Notes under the pieces: model-generated | The model's input: only the letters and a program-made list of their open reading frames with translations | What the model was told of the DNA's origin: nothing | Databases searched by the model: none | Shown: positions 12,914 to 24,877 of the stretch, piece by piece | How positions within the stretch are numbered: the first letter of the stretch is position 1 | Layout of the letters: every line of letters starts with the position of its first letter | Program-made: the position numbers and the translations under genes | DNA from: Myxocyprinus asiaticus | Lineage: Eukaryota > Chordata > Actinopteri > Cypriniformes > Catostomidae | Length of the DNA: 64,000 nucleotides | Reading direction: 5' to 3' | Assembly (NCBI RefSeq): GCF_019703515.2 | Contig: NC_059372.1 | Coordinates: 22,147,931 to 22,211,930 of the forward strand

Positions 12914-13505
12914 GATAAACATAGAAGATTTTATATAATATATATTATGCATTGTGGTTTTTTTGTGATTCCATGCCTTTAGTTGCATGGTGTTGCAAAA
13001 AAAAACTTTTTCAAATGCAGAACATGTTTTGGAACTCTCCTGGTTACACTTATTTTAGTCACATATCAGACATCTGCACAACTTCAACATTTCTAAAACT
13101 AAGAATGTAAACAGTGGTACCATTCTTGTTTATGTCTTGGTTTTGTGGTATAGAATTGGTTCCATTTGGGAATAGTCAGGAATAGATTTCCAACATAGGA
13201 GATCACTCAGACTCATAACACTGTACCTTTCCTCTTTATTCACTAATATTTATCTCTACCTCTGTTCTCATAACTAAAATAAAAATGAGATAAACAATGT
13301 GCGAAGGAGCAGTGCTTACATTTTTGTTTGAAAACATGTTCAATTTGGATGCCATTGTACAATAACACTGCTTCAACTAATTCAAAAGCAGCACCGCATT
13401 AACAGGAATTATTTACTGCAGTAAATGCAATTGCATGTCTGAAGTAATTAGTTACATTATTAAATGAACTTAACCTAACTGGGTTGCACTAGACATACAA
13501 GGCAA

Positions 13506-14199
13506 TTAAAGGGATAGTTCAGCCAAAAATTAAAAATTCTCTCATCATTTACTAACGCTCATGCCATCCATTTTGTGTACGACTTTCTTTCTTTGTGCTG
13601 AACACAAATTAAGATTTTAGAAGAATATCTCAGCTCTGTTTGTCCATACAGTGCAAGTGAATGGTGGCCAGAACTTTGAAGGTCCAAAAGGACATAAAGG
13701 CAGTATAAGCGTAATCCATATGACTCCAGTGGTTGAATCCATATCTTCCGAAGTGATATGATAGGTGTGGGTAAGAAACAGATTAATATTTAAGATTTTT
13801 TTACTATAAATCTCCACTTTCACTTTCACATTCTTTTTCTTTTGCTTTTAGCGATTCGCATTCTTCGAGCATATCACCAACTACTTGGCAGGAGGAGAAT
13901 TTATAGTAAAAAATGACTAAAATATTGACCTGTTTTTCACAGGTCAATATTTAGCTTCTGAAGATATGTATTAAACCACTGGAGTCATATGGATTACTTT
14001 TACTCTGCCTTTATGTGCTTTGGAGCTTTAAAATTTTGTTACCCATTCACTTGCATTGTGAGGACCAACAGAGCTGAGATATTTTTTTTAATTCTTAATT
14101 TGTGTTCTGCAGAAGAAAGAAAGTCATACACATCTGGAATGGCATGAGGGTGAATAAATGATGCGAGAATTGTAATTTTTGGATGAACTAACCCTTTAA
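13506..14199. mobile_element. Short inverted-repeat element (Angel-like, TTAA ends)
   Basis: The left end is TTAAAGGGATAGTTCAGCC and the right end GGATGAACTAACCCTTTAA, imperfect inverse copies. The element is largely palindromic: halves starting at 13506 and ending at 14199 mirror each other through a hairpin near 13919-13955, where AATATTGACCTG and CAGGTCAATATT are separated by seven bases. It belongs to the same family as the elements at 5.1 and 33.6 kb. It has no coding capacity. Confidence 0.75.
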
Positions 14200-14619
14200 A
14201 GGTGCTGTAAACGATTATAGCCGTTCTAACTTCCACAAGACTGAGCCAGCCATGCCCCCTCCAAAACACTGCACCAATACCGTTGAAACCGACACAACGC
14301 ATGTTCCCACGGTTATTAAACACAACATTAGCGAAATAGTGCCCTCAACTGACAAATTATAAATCAGAATATGGCAGTAAGTCTCAATAATTAGCTGCAA
14401 TGACAACACTATGAGAACGCACAAAATGATTGACAGGCAGAAAGCGTCAGAGACTGCGGTCTGCCGACATATTTTTATTTGCTGTTTAGAGAGTCTAGAG
14501 CTGTCACAGAGATATTTGTTGAGATATCTCATGACACTTATTTCAGTGATATCTTTCAGGGAGTAGGAACATTTTTTGCATACCTTTCCAAGAAAAAATC
14601 ACTTACAGCACTTCTAAGG
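14198..14619. mobile_element. Non-autonomous inverted-repeat element
   Basis: The left end AAAGGTGCTGTAAACGATT is mirrored by AATCACTTACAGCACTT at the right end (about 14597-14613). It abuts the preceding TTAA-ended element. About 420 bp with no transposase; the small open frames on the minus strand match nothing I know. The superfamily is not assigned. Confidence 0.5.
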
Positions 14620-14669
14620 TGTAAAAATTGGTCAAACTGGGTTGTGAGATTATAGCAGCATACTGTCAT

Positions 14670-15527
14670 AGGACAGACAGGGTTGGGAGGGTTACTTTTG
14701 AAATGTATTCCACTACAGATTACAGAGTACATGCTGTAAAATGTCATTTGTAATGTATTCCATTAGATTACTCAAGGTCAGTAACATATTCTAAATACTT
14801 TGGATTACTTCTTCAGCACTGGTAGATTTTTTTTCACTTGTTTTGACTATAAAAACTCTGCCAGTACAGTAAGACAAAATACACATTAAAAATATACTCT
14901 CTGAAAAAAGCTTAAAAAGCAGTGTTGCTTCTAAAACAAGATAAAGCAAATTGATCTTGTTTTAAGGATTTTTAGATATTTCTGCAGAAAAACAATACAA
15001 AAATTCTCATCAAGAATAAGATTTTTGCTCTAATATTAAAGGTCTTACTAGAAAAAAATATATATATAACATGGATTTTCTTGATAAAAAATATGATCGT
15101 TCCTGGTAACAGGTGCATGTAAAATGGCTAGAAATAGCATTTTAGCTTGGCATGAAGCTAAATGTTCACATGATAATTTACACAAGGTTTATTTCTATTT
15201 CTTCTGCTCCAAACTTACTTCAAACTTACATCTCTGTCTTCTCGTTTGAATGTCACACATCTTAAGAAAGTGTTTCACCGCTGTTTAAACGCTCTTTGGA
15301 TCGAATCATTTATATGGATAAATAATTTACAACTGAATAGACTAAATTTTAAATGGAACAAATGACAATAAAATGCAAAGTAATCTCTTCAGTAATCAAA
15401 ATACTTTCTGAATGTAACTGTATTCTGATTACCAATGATTTAAATTGTAACTGTAGTGGAATACAGTTACTAATAAATACGTAATCCCATTACATGTATT
15501 CTATTCCTCCCCAACCCTGAGGACAGA
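14670..15527. mobile_element. Non-autonomous hAT element with perfect 8-bp target duplication
   Basis: The element runs 14678-15519 (842 bp), starts CAGGGTTGGGAGGGTTAC and ends with the near inverse CTCCCCAACCCTG. The flanking 8-mer AGGACAGA at 14670-14677 repeats exactly at 15520-15527. An 8-bp duplication with CAGGG-type ends is the signature of the hAT superfamily. There is no transposase frame. A truncated inverse copy of the same family lies at about 49565-50150. Confidence 0.85.
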
Positions 15528-16824
15528 ATATGTAACTCAGCCAGAGGCATTTTTTTCATGCAGCTCATCATTACAGTTTTACATAGATGCTTTCACTGAG
15601 CCAAAGTCCTTGCACGGATACCATGAAATATTGTTGTCAAAGCAAACAAGCTGTTATCGGAGTGGTAACATGGTTTGAGAAGCTTGATGATTTTGAATAT
15701 TCATAATTGTTTTGATGTTTAATGGTCTTACATCTTTACAGAGATTTTAGTGATGTACTGTATGACATACTCCATAACACCAGTAAATGCTCATGACCAA
15801 ATCAACATTAAGATTGCATTAAATGCAGTAAAAACAAAAAATTAGGAACTCATTAATAAACGTGCATAATAATAATCTGTAGTTCATTGAAATGTTGCAA
15901 TTATATTGTTAGCTGCTATTTTAAAAGGATCAATATTTAATCAATATTTGTACAATCACAATTATGATGAGGAGGATAAGGATCAGTAGGAAAAGAAGGC
16001 AGATTTGGTGTCACACATTTTGAAAACAAAGCTTTTGAAATATTACCAATTCAAGCGCATCCCTAATTTCCTTTGCAATGTCCTCATTATTGAATTAGCA
16101 TTCCGACACTTTCATTTAGATTCAATAAGACCACTGCATCAGACTATACCAGCACTAGAATGTTTTCAGTGTGGTGTGCAATGTACAGAAGAATGCTTCA
16201 GTTACGCCCACTTCCTGGAGATCCAATCCGAAACGACCAGCTGTTTCAAGGCGCCCCTCCGAGCCCATCCAAAGCAAAACAATACACGGAAAAACATTAA
16301 AATCGTCAATTATCGGCTATTTTCGATTCTTTTCTTCTCAAGTTATAAATCTAGGCGAATTGGCCGTATTTTGTTTCGAAACTATAATGCTGGTTATAGC
16401 CCAGCTACGGGGTTGTTTATCTGTAGTAAGGGGAACTTGAAACCGTCCCTTGCCCCATGTCCTCGGTTGTTTTTCTTCTTTCGCCTGGATTCTCCATGTT
16501 GTCGGAGAAATAGTGAGGGCTTTACCTAGACTAGGGGCGGCTACGGATAAACATACAAGCGATAAAGTAAACTGAGACGCGAAGCCTACAGAAAAGCAGA
16601 TAAGAGAAAACAAAACAAAGTGCCATGCCCCTCCCATGTGGAAGAGAATAGAAGGCGGGAATAAATAAATATCAAAATAATTTGTCGCCGTAGGTTCGAG
16701 ATATTTTTGCGCGAACGGAAATGATTCATTTCAAGTATCGATAGCCATTAATGCCACTAAATGCGGTCCGACTGTTTGTCGCCGGAAAAGGTTGGTTGGA
16801 CGTTGAGGGCTGTGCGTTTGTTAG
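15528..16824 (+). promoter_or_regulatory. ctdsp2: Upstream region and probable promoter of ctdsp2
   Basis: No coding exon is recognised here. From about 16170 to 16820 G+C and CpG rise sharply over the flanks, as expected for a vertebrate CpG promoter just 5' of the ctdsp2 start codon at 16825. A GTTCGCGC on the minus strand (about 16707-16714, seven of eight matches to the E2F core) is noted because CTDSP phosphatases act in the RB/E2F axis, but this is weak. The open frames crossing the region on both strands are likely chance products of CpG richness. Confidence 0.45.
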
Positions 16825-17117
16825 ATGGAAAGTTCGATCATCACTCAAGTGCAGAGAGAGAATTCTCGGTTGCCTTCGAAAACAGGTAGGCAATGCACTG
16901 TCACATGCAAAATGGTAGTGTTGCAGCGCTGTCAATACAAGCAGACCTCTTTGAAGTCAGAGATTCTCGCTTTGGCAATAACGCGACGTGAGATTCGAAC
17001 ATTGTTATTTGTGATATTGAGCTGATTGACATGTCACAATATGGAGCGGAATTCTTCGGAACTTAACGAATTCCGCTCCATAATGTGACACGTCAATCAG
17101 CTTAATATCACAACAGG

Positions 17118-17191
<74 letters not shown>

Positions 17192-18814
17192 TGTGTGTGT
17201 GTGTGTCTTGGTAAAGTAAGATTAAATCTCAGTGTAACTGCAGAAATGTTATTTTATTATTTAGCCTACATGTTTTGCTGTTGCAATCAGGCAGATGCTT
17301 GATGTTTACGTAATATAATTCAAAAACTGTTTTTCTTTCTGTAATATATATTTTTTTTAATTGTTTTCAGCTTATAAACTATTAATGAGTTTCTTTCTAT
17401 TTATTTATGCTTATTACAATACTATGATAGTATGCTGAAGGTTTTGACATTTTTTCAAACGTGTCACCAATCCTACCAAGTTCATTGTCGTTGAAATAAA
17501 CTACTGTTTGCTCTTTTGTGATGTTAAACAGGCAGCGTTTCATAGCTTGGCTAATGAATAATTCAAGAGACACTTATTCTTAACATTATGTAGATTAGGT
17601 TTCACAAATATTTTCGGTTTTGTTGCGTTTCCTAAGATCACATATCTCATACTATACCTCGCTGAAGTAAAACTACGAAAATATCGAGTTTAAATGTGAA
17701 AAACATCGGCCTAACCGAGAACGCAAGGTGCCGCGGAGGAATGCACAAACACACCCCTCAGCACACGCCCTCCATCTGCCGCCCGACACGAACAGCCACA
17801 GACGATACGATTACACGAATTGTAAACCTGGACGCATTCATTTAAGCGTTTAAATGATCGTGTGTGTTGTTTTTTTTTTTTTATTTATTTCTTCTTTTTT
17901 TCTTTTCATTTTTTTTCTTTAGAGTAAAGGCCACAATGTTCTGCAGAAAATACCAAGTAGCCCTTTTGTCCCCTTACTTACTACCCGACCAGCCTACCCT
18001 CTCGACGGTGTGTTGACGTGCTACCAGTGTTGTTTATTGTGTTTCTTCTGCTTTGCGCTTATTATAGGCCTGACGTAAATACTTCGGATATGAAAGCCTT
18101 CGTTCTATTGTGACCATATGTTAGTGATGTTAATAAGGCTATTATAACAGATTTTATTACCTCTGTATTAGTGAATTACGAGCAGCCATTATAATGGAAA
18201 TGACCAAGGCAAGTATGCAAAAAATAGTTGAACACAGTTACACATGCTTGCTTGCATAAAGAAGTGTCCAATTACATGACTGTACCACATGTCTAATAAA
18301 TGACTCGTTTGTGGCCATGACAGCAAAGAGTCAAATTATGGCGCTCAGATTTGAACGAATAAAAAAGTGCAAATGTAAACATGCGTCTGTGGCAAATAAT
18401 GTTTTGCAGTGTTGCATTTTGTATTGCTTTCAGTAGTGTGTTTGCTTTAGAATCTTGAGGAATTCGATTTGTTTAGAATTTCATACAGTATTATAAATAT
18501 TTAAATGATAAAAATGAGGATTACAGTGTATTAATTTGTTATTTAGATAGTTGTTTGACATTCTGTTGTCAATAGCTGAGGATTATCCACCTGTATCTAT
18601 GGTTTAGTTGTACATGTGCTGGATGATAACGGATTACATGTAATCTGTATTATGTAATCAGATTACAAAAATCAAGTACTTGTAATTAGATTGATTTACA
18701 TTTAAAAATGAATCATAATCACATTACAGTTACTTTTTATGGATTACATGATTACATATATTAATCAGGCAAAGGCAGTAAATTGTTCATAATTTATTGG
18801 TCCCTCTAATACTT

Positions 18815-18876
<62 letters not shown>

Positions 18877-21800
18877 GTATTTAATTTTTAAAATAAAAAT
18901 ATTGCACACACACAGACCTGATACTAGCCACCAGCCATAATTACACTGAAGATGGAGCGGTACTAATCCACATATTAATGCCGAACCGATTGCATTAGTG
19001 CAGTAAAGTTAGTTTTGCGAAATGCTTTTATACATGGCTTCAAAAATGTACATGAACCCGCTTTTGATTAACATAGTGTTGTCACGATACCAGAATGTCT
19101 GTAGTTGGTACCAGTACCAGTAAAAATCCCAGATTCTCAATATCAATTTCGATACCACATGCTATTGAACACTCCTTTAGCCTGTTTAACAAAGTTAAAT
19201 GTATCAATGGAAATAATAAATTAAAACAATTGCATGTTTCCTCAAGTAGGACCCTATAAAATAAATGTTTTCTAAATTCCGTTTTCCCTCCAAATTCTGT
19301 GTTTTCCGTCAATTTCATAATCAAAGTAGTGTCTAATTAGATTAATTAATAAAACTGCAATCAAATCAAAATAGAACAACTACTTTTCAACATACCATTG
19401 CATTCTTTTAATCAAAGTTTTTTTTAATCCAGTTAATGTAGTGCTTCAGTAAAGATCCTCTCAGCATAATTCAAAACACAAAATTGGTTTTATTATTGTC
19501 AAATAAAGTGCTGCACAACAGAGCATCACATTATAACAAAACATTGATGAAAAATTATATTCAGTACAACAGCTCTCTTGCTTGTGAGATATTGCTTAAA
19601 TATAATAATAATTATTATTACTGCAGTAAATACTACATTGTACTATACAGTAGTTATATATTTCTGTTGTGATTTCCTTAATTCTCCCATTGAGTTTTTA
19701 TTTTGAATCAAACTTTTATTTGACGTGAAGGCTTTTCCGTTCGGTGTTTTTCACTGTAGTTTCACATCTCCAGTTAAGACATTGGTTATAGGGTCCAGTG
19801 TGATTATTAAAGCGCAAAATGCAACGATTTAATTATATAAATATACTGTCTGCAGGCGCTGTGCACTTTACACTAAATGTACATTCTCTTCTGTCATCTG
19901 CTACAAGCACATTGCGTGATGCTCATAAAATGTGGTGTTTTCAGCTCATAAGTGGCTTTACACATTCACGTGTGTGCTGAAGCGTGCAGCACATGCAGAC
20001 TGAATTTATTTAATTAAATCGGCGGTTTAATATTCAAATGGTTTAATAATCATACTAGGACATATCCCTATTTTAATTTGATTAATTGTCCATTTTAATG
20101 TAAAAGGAGTTACAGAGTACATGCTCATAAGCATTTGAGCATTTGAAAGCAGCCGTCTGTCAGTCAGACAGCGTGCTGGGACCAGATTGAGTCGGTGCTC
20201 GGTACTACTGGTACTGCAGAAACACTGGTATCATTCTATCTTTTTTTATTTTAGTATCGACTTGGTACCAAAGTACCAGTACATTTGACACCACTAAATT
20301 CAAAATATAACTGGTCTGGGCTGCATTTTCCAATAACGATTGATCGTAGCGGTTAAGAGTGTTTTCTACGAGCAATTTTACGAACGTTCGTTATTTTTTT
20401 ACGTGCGTTTTCCAAAACTGCACTTAACATGAACGTGTGAGGATGCACTTTAAGTGCTACTTAAGAGAGTTGCTGCTGTCCATGTGACAGTGCTGAAATG
20501 TGACCATATAGTGCTGCTCGTCATTGTAACTTCATAATATTTGTGCACAACTTTACAATTTGTAATTTACCTCACTAAAATTTGTTTAAAAACAATGTCT
20601 TAAATATTCGACCTAGTTAACTGCATATTTACATATTGTTTTTACAATAATTTTGTGCAGAACGATCTTTTACATAATCTGCTTCCATAATCAGGTGTGC
20701 ATTTGTAATATTTCGTTTTCACAAATTCCTCTCGATATAAAAGCTTCCAGGATTAGTGAAGACAGTGGAGGCCCTGTGTATGATCCTGCTAATTACAAGC
20801 ATTCATTGAATATTATTCTGTGTTATTGCGGAGCACAAAATTGGAGACGTTTGGAAGATGTGCTTTAGGGACATTTACCAATAAAGCAGAGGTCTGCTCT
20901 TTACTCCCAAATGTTATAATGGTGACAGTAATGCTGCATGTGTGGTGCTACACAACTTGTAGTGCTGGCGAGAGAGCCTTTGGGTGTCATAGAGGAAGAG
21001 GAGACGAGGATAAAAGCGTCTTCCAAATGAATAAATGTAAATGTAGGATGATGAGCAAATATATACAGACGATTTTCATGCACGGCAGCAAGTTAATGAC
21101 TTTTTTCTTCTCTTTCTAATATTAATTTATACTGTTGTCTGCATCAATCATGCCACAACTTTGTTGTTACCAACTTGTCCAACTAGTCCACACAAATAAA
21201 TGTATTTGCATACTAATTAATCTGTTCATCCATTTAGACTATCTAGTTTATGTATTTAATTATTATAGTCTGTTAAAATTAAAAATAAATAAAACACATA
21301 TATCCTGATAGTAAAGTCTTAGCCTAAAGTGTTGTGCTGCAGGTGTCTGCATATGTCTGTGTCCTCATGATGTCCTTAGCGCTGTACGATTACTCCAGAG
21401 CACCCGTTAATCTAGGAGCATTTTCGAGAACTACTTAATTTACGATACTTTTGGGAAATGGGCCTCAAAACTAAGTTGAATCATAAGTTGGATTTTACGA
21501 TCTACTTATGCTTACGATGCTTTTGGGAAACGAGGCCCAGATCTGTTAACACACCTGGATGCCGTTTGTAATGCCAAAATTGCTGGAGTAAAAACATTAT
21601 AAGTGCCTTTTTTATTTTACTCAGAAACAGACAAATAGCGAGTAAACACACAAACACAAAAAATAATATCAGTTTTCATATTTTGGTCCATTAAACCTGA
21701 AGTATGTTACTTTTTCAGTGTTAAAATACTTTCTTCTATCCCATCTTAATATGCAGAGACAACAGTAAGTAAGCCATTCATAGGTTAATTTTTGTGAAAA

Positions 21801-24800
21801 CTGTAAACACTGTGTCTCTGTGGCACCTCTGCTTTGAGAGACCCATTTAGACCCACCCCAACAACATTACTCAACCAATGGCATGAGTTGGGGGCGGGAC
21901 TGTCTCTTTGTTTAACCAACAGGGTGGGGGGGGTCGCATATTTCTTTTTTGCAAGTCCATTCGATTGCGCAAGTTTTGCAGAAATTACATACTTCAGGTT
22001 TAATTACGTTTTCTTTAATGCATTGAAGCATTTTTAACAACATTATGTCAAAATGGTTCAAGCTTATCCTACTCAAATGTATGTGACATCACATAAACAA
22101 GAATTAGGTCAGAAGTAATCCAAAAGCAATCAGATTATATTACTTTAAAATATAATCCAATAGATTACGTTACTGACTTTAATTTTAGTGTTGTAATTTG
22201 TAATCAGTACCAGATTACAATTCAGAAGTAATCTACCCATCACTGGGCATGAAGCAAGTTGATGAGAAACAATGCATTAAAATTAAAACTTTTCAGTACT
22301 CTGAGAATTTAGTGAATTCTCATTCTGTGCAATGTTTTTAAGTAGGTACACAATTTTGATATACTTGAGTACACTGTAGATTCATGGTTAGTTTATGCAA
22401 ATGTCCAGCAACTCACTGCATACCTGAAAAATAGCTTCCATATGTATTGATAAAACATTAAGTCTAAAACCAGTTTGTTTTTCATTAGGTGAAGACCAGA
22501 TCTAAGACATTTTTGGGTGGGATAACATTGCTGATGTTCTCCCAGTGTTTTGGATCTCTGCTCTTTAGATACATGTCAAAAAGGAAGAATAAAACTTATC
22601 TTAAAAAAAGTTCTGAACAGTACCGAAAGGTTCTGGGGGCAGGTATGTATTTACGAGCTTCTCCATCCAGTGCTCTAATTACAGAAATCAAGCACATGGC
22701 CTATTACTGTTTTCTTAACTGATTCCTTGGAGTCCAGTTACACCAACCTCTTGAAACTCAAATCCATGCTTGACATTTATTTCACCTTCTTTAGATCTTT
22801 ATTATCTAGGAAATGTCAATCAGATAATTTACCAAATTAAAGGACCAAATTAGTGCTGCAGAAGCTCCAGGTTTTAGCATTTTGTTTTTACTTTTACTTC
22901 TATTCAGTGTTAAACAGAAAGTTGATTTTTATAAAAGGATTCACAGTCTCTTAATTCTAGTTACTATTAAGTTAGTAACTAGAATCCCTGTCCACTTACA
23001 TGCTTCTAACAGAACCTTTGATGGCCCTTAAAAATGCCATTCCTTATTTCAGACCGCTCAGAAATCTGTGCAATACTGTTCCATCTGCATGTGAGAAAGA
23101 AAGTAGATTTAAATTCTTGGATAATTATTTTTGTACTTAATTTCCTGAGTCCTTGTGTTAAGCAGGGCTTTATCAGTGAGTGTACAGATGGGCAAATACA
23201 GCAGCATAAATGATGACGAAGGAGGCCATTTTCTCTCATCCTCTCTCTGCTGTACATGCCGCTCGTATGTTACATAAGATGATTCCTATGGCTACATAAG
23301 CCCCTAAAGGCTTCAAGAGAGAGAAAAGGTGCATGGATTGGAAATGAGGATCAGCCTCTTTTTCCCTTGCCCATCAGGATGGTCAATGCCTTCATATGAG
23401 AGAAAAAAAAAACAGAAATAATAACTAGTACTCACATTAGATCATTGTTGAAATAAAAAGAAGATTCTAATCACTGCATGATTTACTTTCATGTGCAAGA
23501 GCTTTTAGGTCTATTTTTTATATTATATGCTTCCTCGTAATCTTAACAGGCAAGTCTGGACAAAATCATGTTTCACTTACATGCATATTTGCAAGCCAAA
23601 GTATGCAGAAGCCCCTAAATTTGCAGTGAGCCATAAGCCCTCTGTAATGAATTGCAAAGCTTGCTACAGATGTCATGTTACAAAACATAGCTCTTATTTC
23701 TGTGGCTAGGAGTTGTGTTTGTGGTGTATGCATATGGAGGACCGAACGTGACAAAATCAAAAAATAATTAAATAAATATATTTGCAAAGAAATGTAAAAA
23801 ATTAAAAAAGTATACTTAGAAATAAATAAATAAATGTTTAAATTTGACATAAATGAGAATTTATACTAATAATCGACTGATTTGGGTTGATTAATGTTCG
23901 ATGCAGATATCTAGAGAGCAGGATGGACGATATAATGGTGATATACATATACAGTATATACTGTAGGATATCACACATAGTAAATTACATGTTTATAAAA
24001 TTGCTAAGAATTCATTTAACTTTTTCAAATAAAATAAAAATCTGTAAAAAAAAAAAAAAAAATGATAAGATTCTTGTGTGTAAAAACAAAACAAATTGTG
24101 CTTAGTAATTTACATGCCTTAAGCTGGGCCACACTAGCCAAGTTCTCTGCTGATTTTCAGGTGTGAGCTTCACTTACATAATCACTGGACAGGTGGAGGG
24201 AGACAGAGTACGCATTATGTCAAAGTGTCTTATCAGATCTGTTGAAATGGTGGTTTCTGTTCAGATTTTCAAGATATTCAGCTGAATCCCTGATGGCTGG
24301 GATTTCTAAAAGAGTCTGACAGGTATTGTCATCCTAGGTACATACAGTTACCGTGATGTGAAATGACAAACAGTGATATAATATTTTGTCATATCGCCTA
24401 CCTCTAAATCATTCATATAGTAGATATCATTCATTATCTATTCAACCTATTTGACTCAACCTCAAGATGTCACTGTGGCCTCCAAGCTTTACTTTGGAGC
24501 ACTCTGAGCTTGATTGCTATGCCTGAAGTAGAAAACACACCCCCTCCACGGACAAAGAAATGTAGAAATAAATAAATATGGGAATAAATACATGTATAAA
24601 AAAAGAAATGTGGGAATAAATACAATAATGCATAAATAAGGAAATAAATTTATAAATACTAATTTATGTCAGATTTGAACATTTATTTATTTATATCTAA
24701 GTACACATTTCTTTGCAAGTATATTTATTAATATATATATTTTTTAATATTGTCAAATTCGGACCTCCATATATGCACTTCTAGGACTTGTTTCTGCCAG

Positions 24801-24829
24801 ACTCTCCTATGATGAAATGGCAGGAGTGT

Positions 24830-24877
<48 letters not shown>

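Larger units (their letters stand above)
18617..22245. mobile_element. Nested transposon cluster in ctdsp2 intron 1 (outer hAT-like element)
   Basis: Two flanks (18617-18790 and 22095-22245) are rich in GATTAC/GTAATC words, typical of one fish element family. The right flank closes with TAATCTACCCATCACTG, a hAT-like end (inverse CAGTGATGGGTAGATTA). The left terminus is not clean and may be truncated. Between the flanks lie a (TA)n tract (18820-18870) and at least three further elements, listed separately. The outer boundary assignment is inference. Confidence 0.4.

Noticed and set aside
16005..16637. Three overlapping frames of 89-174 codons on both strands upstream of ctdsp2
   Set aside because: They overlap each other in CpG-rich promoter DNA, have no splice support and match no known family.
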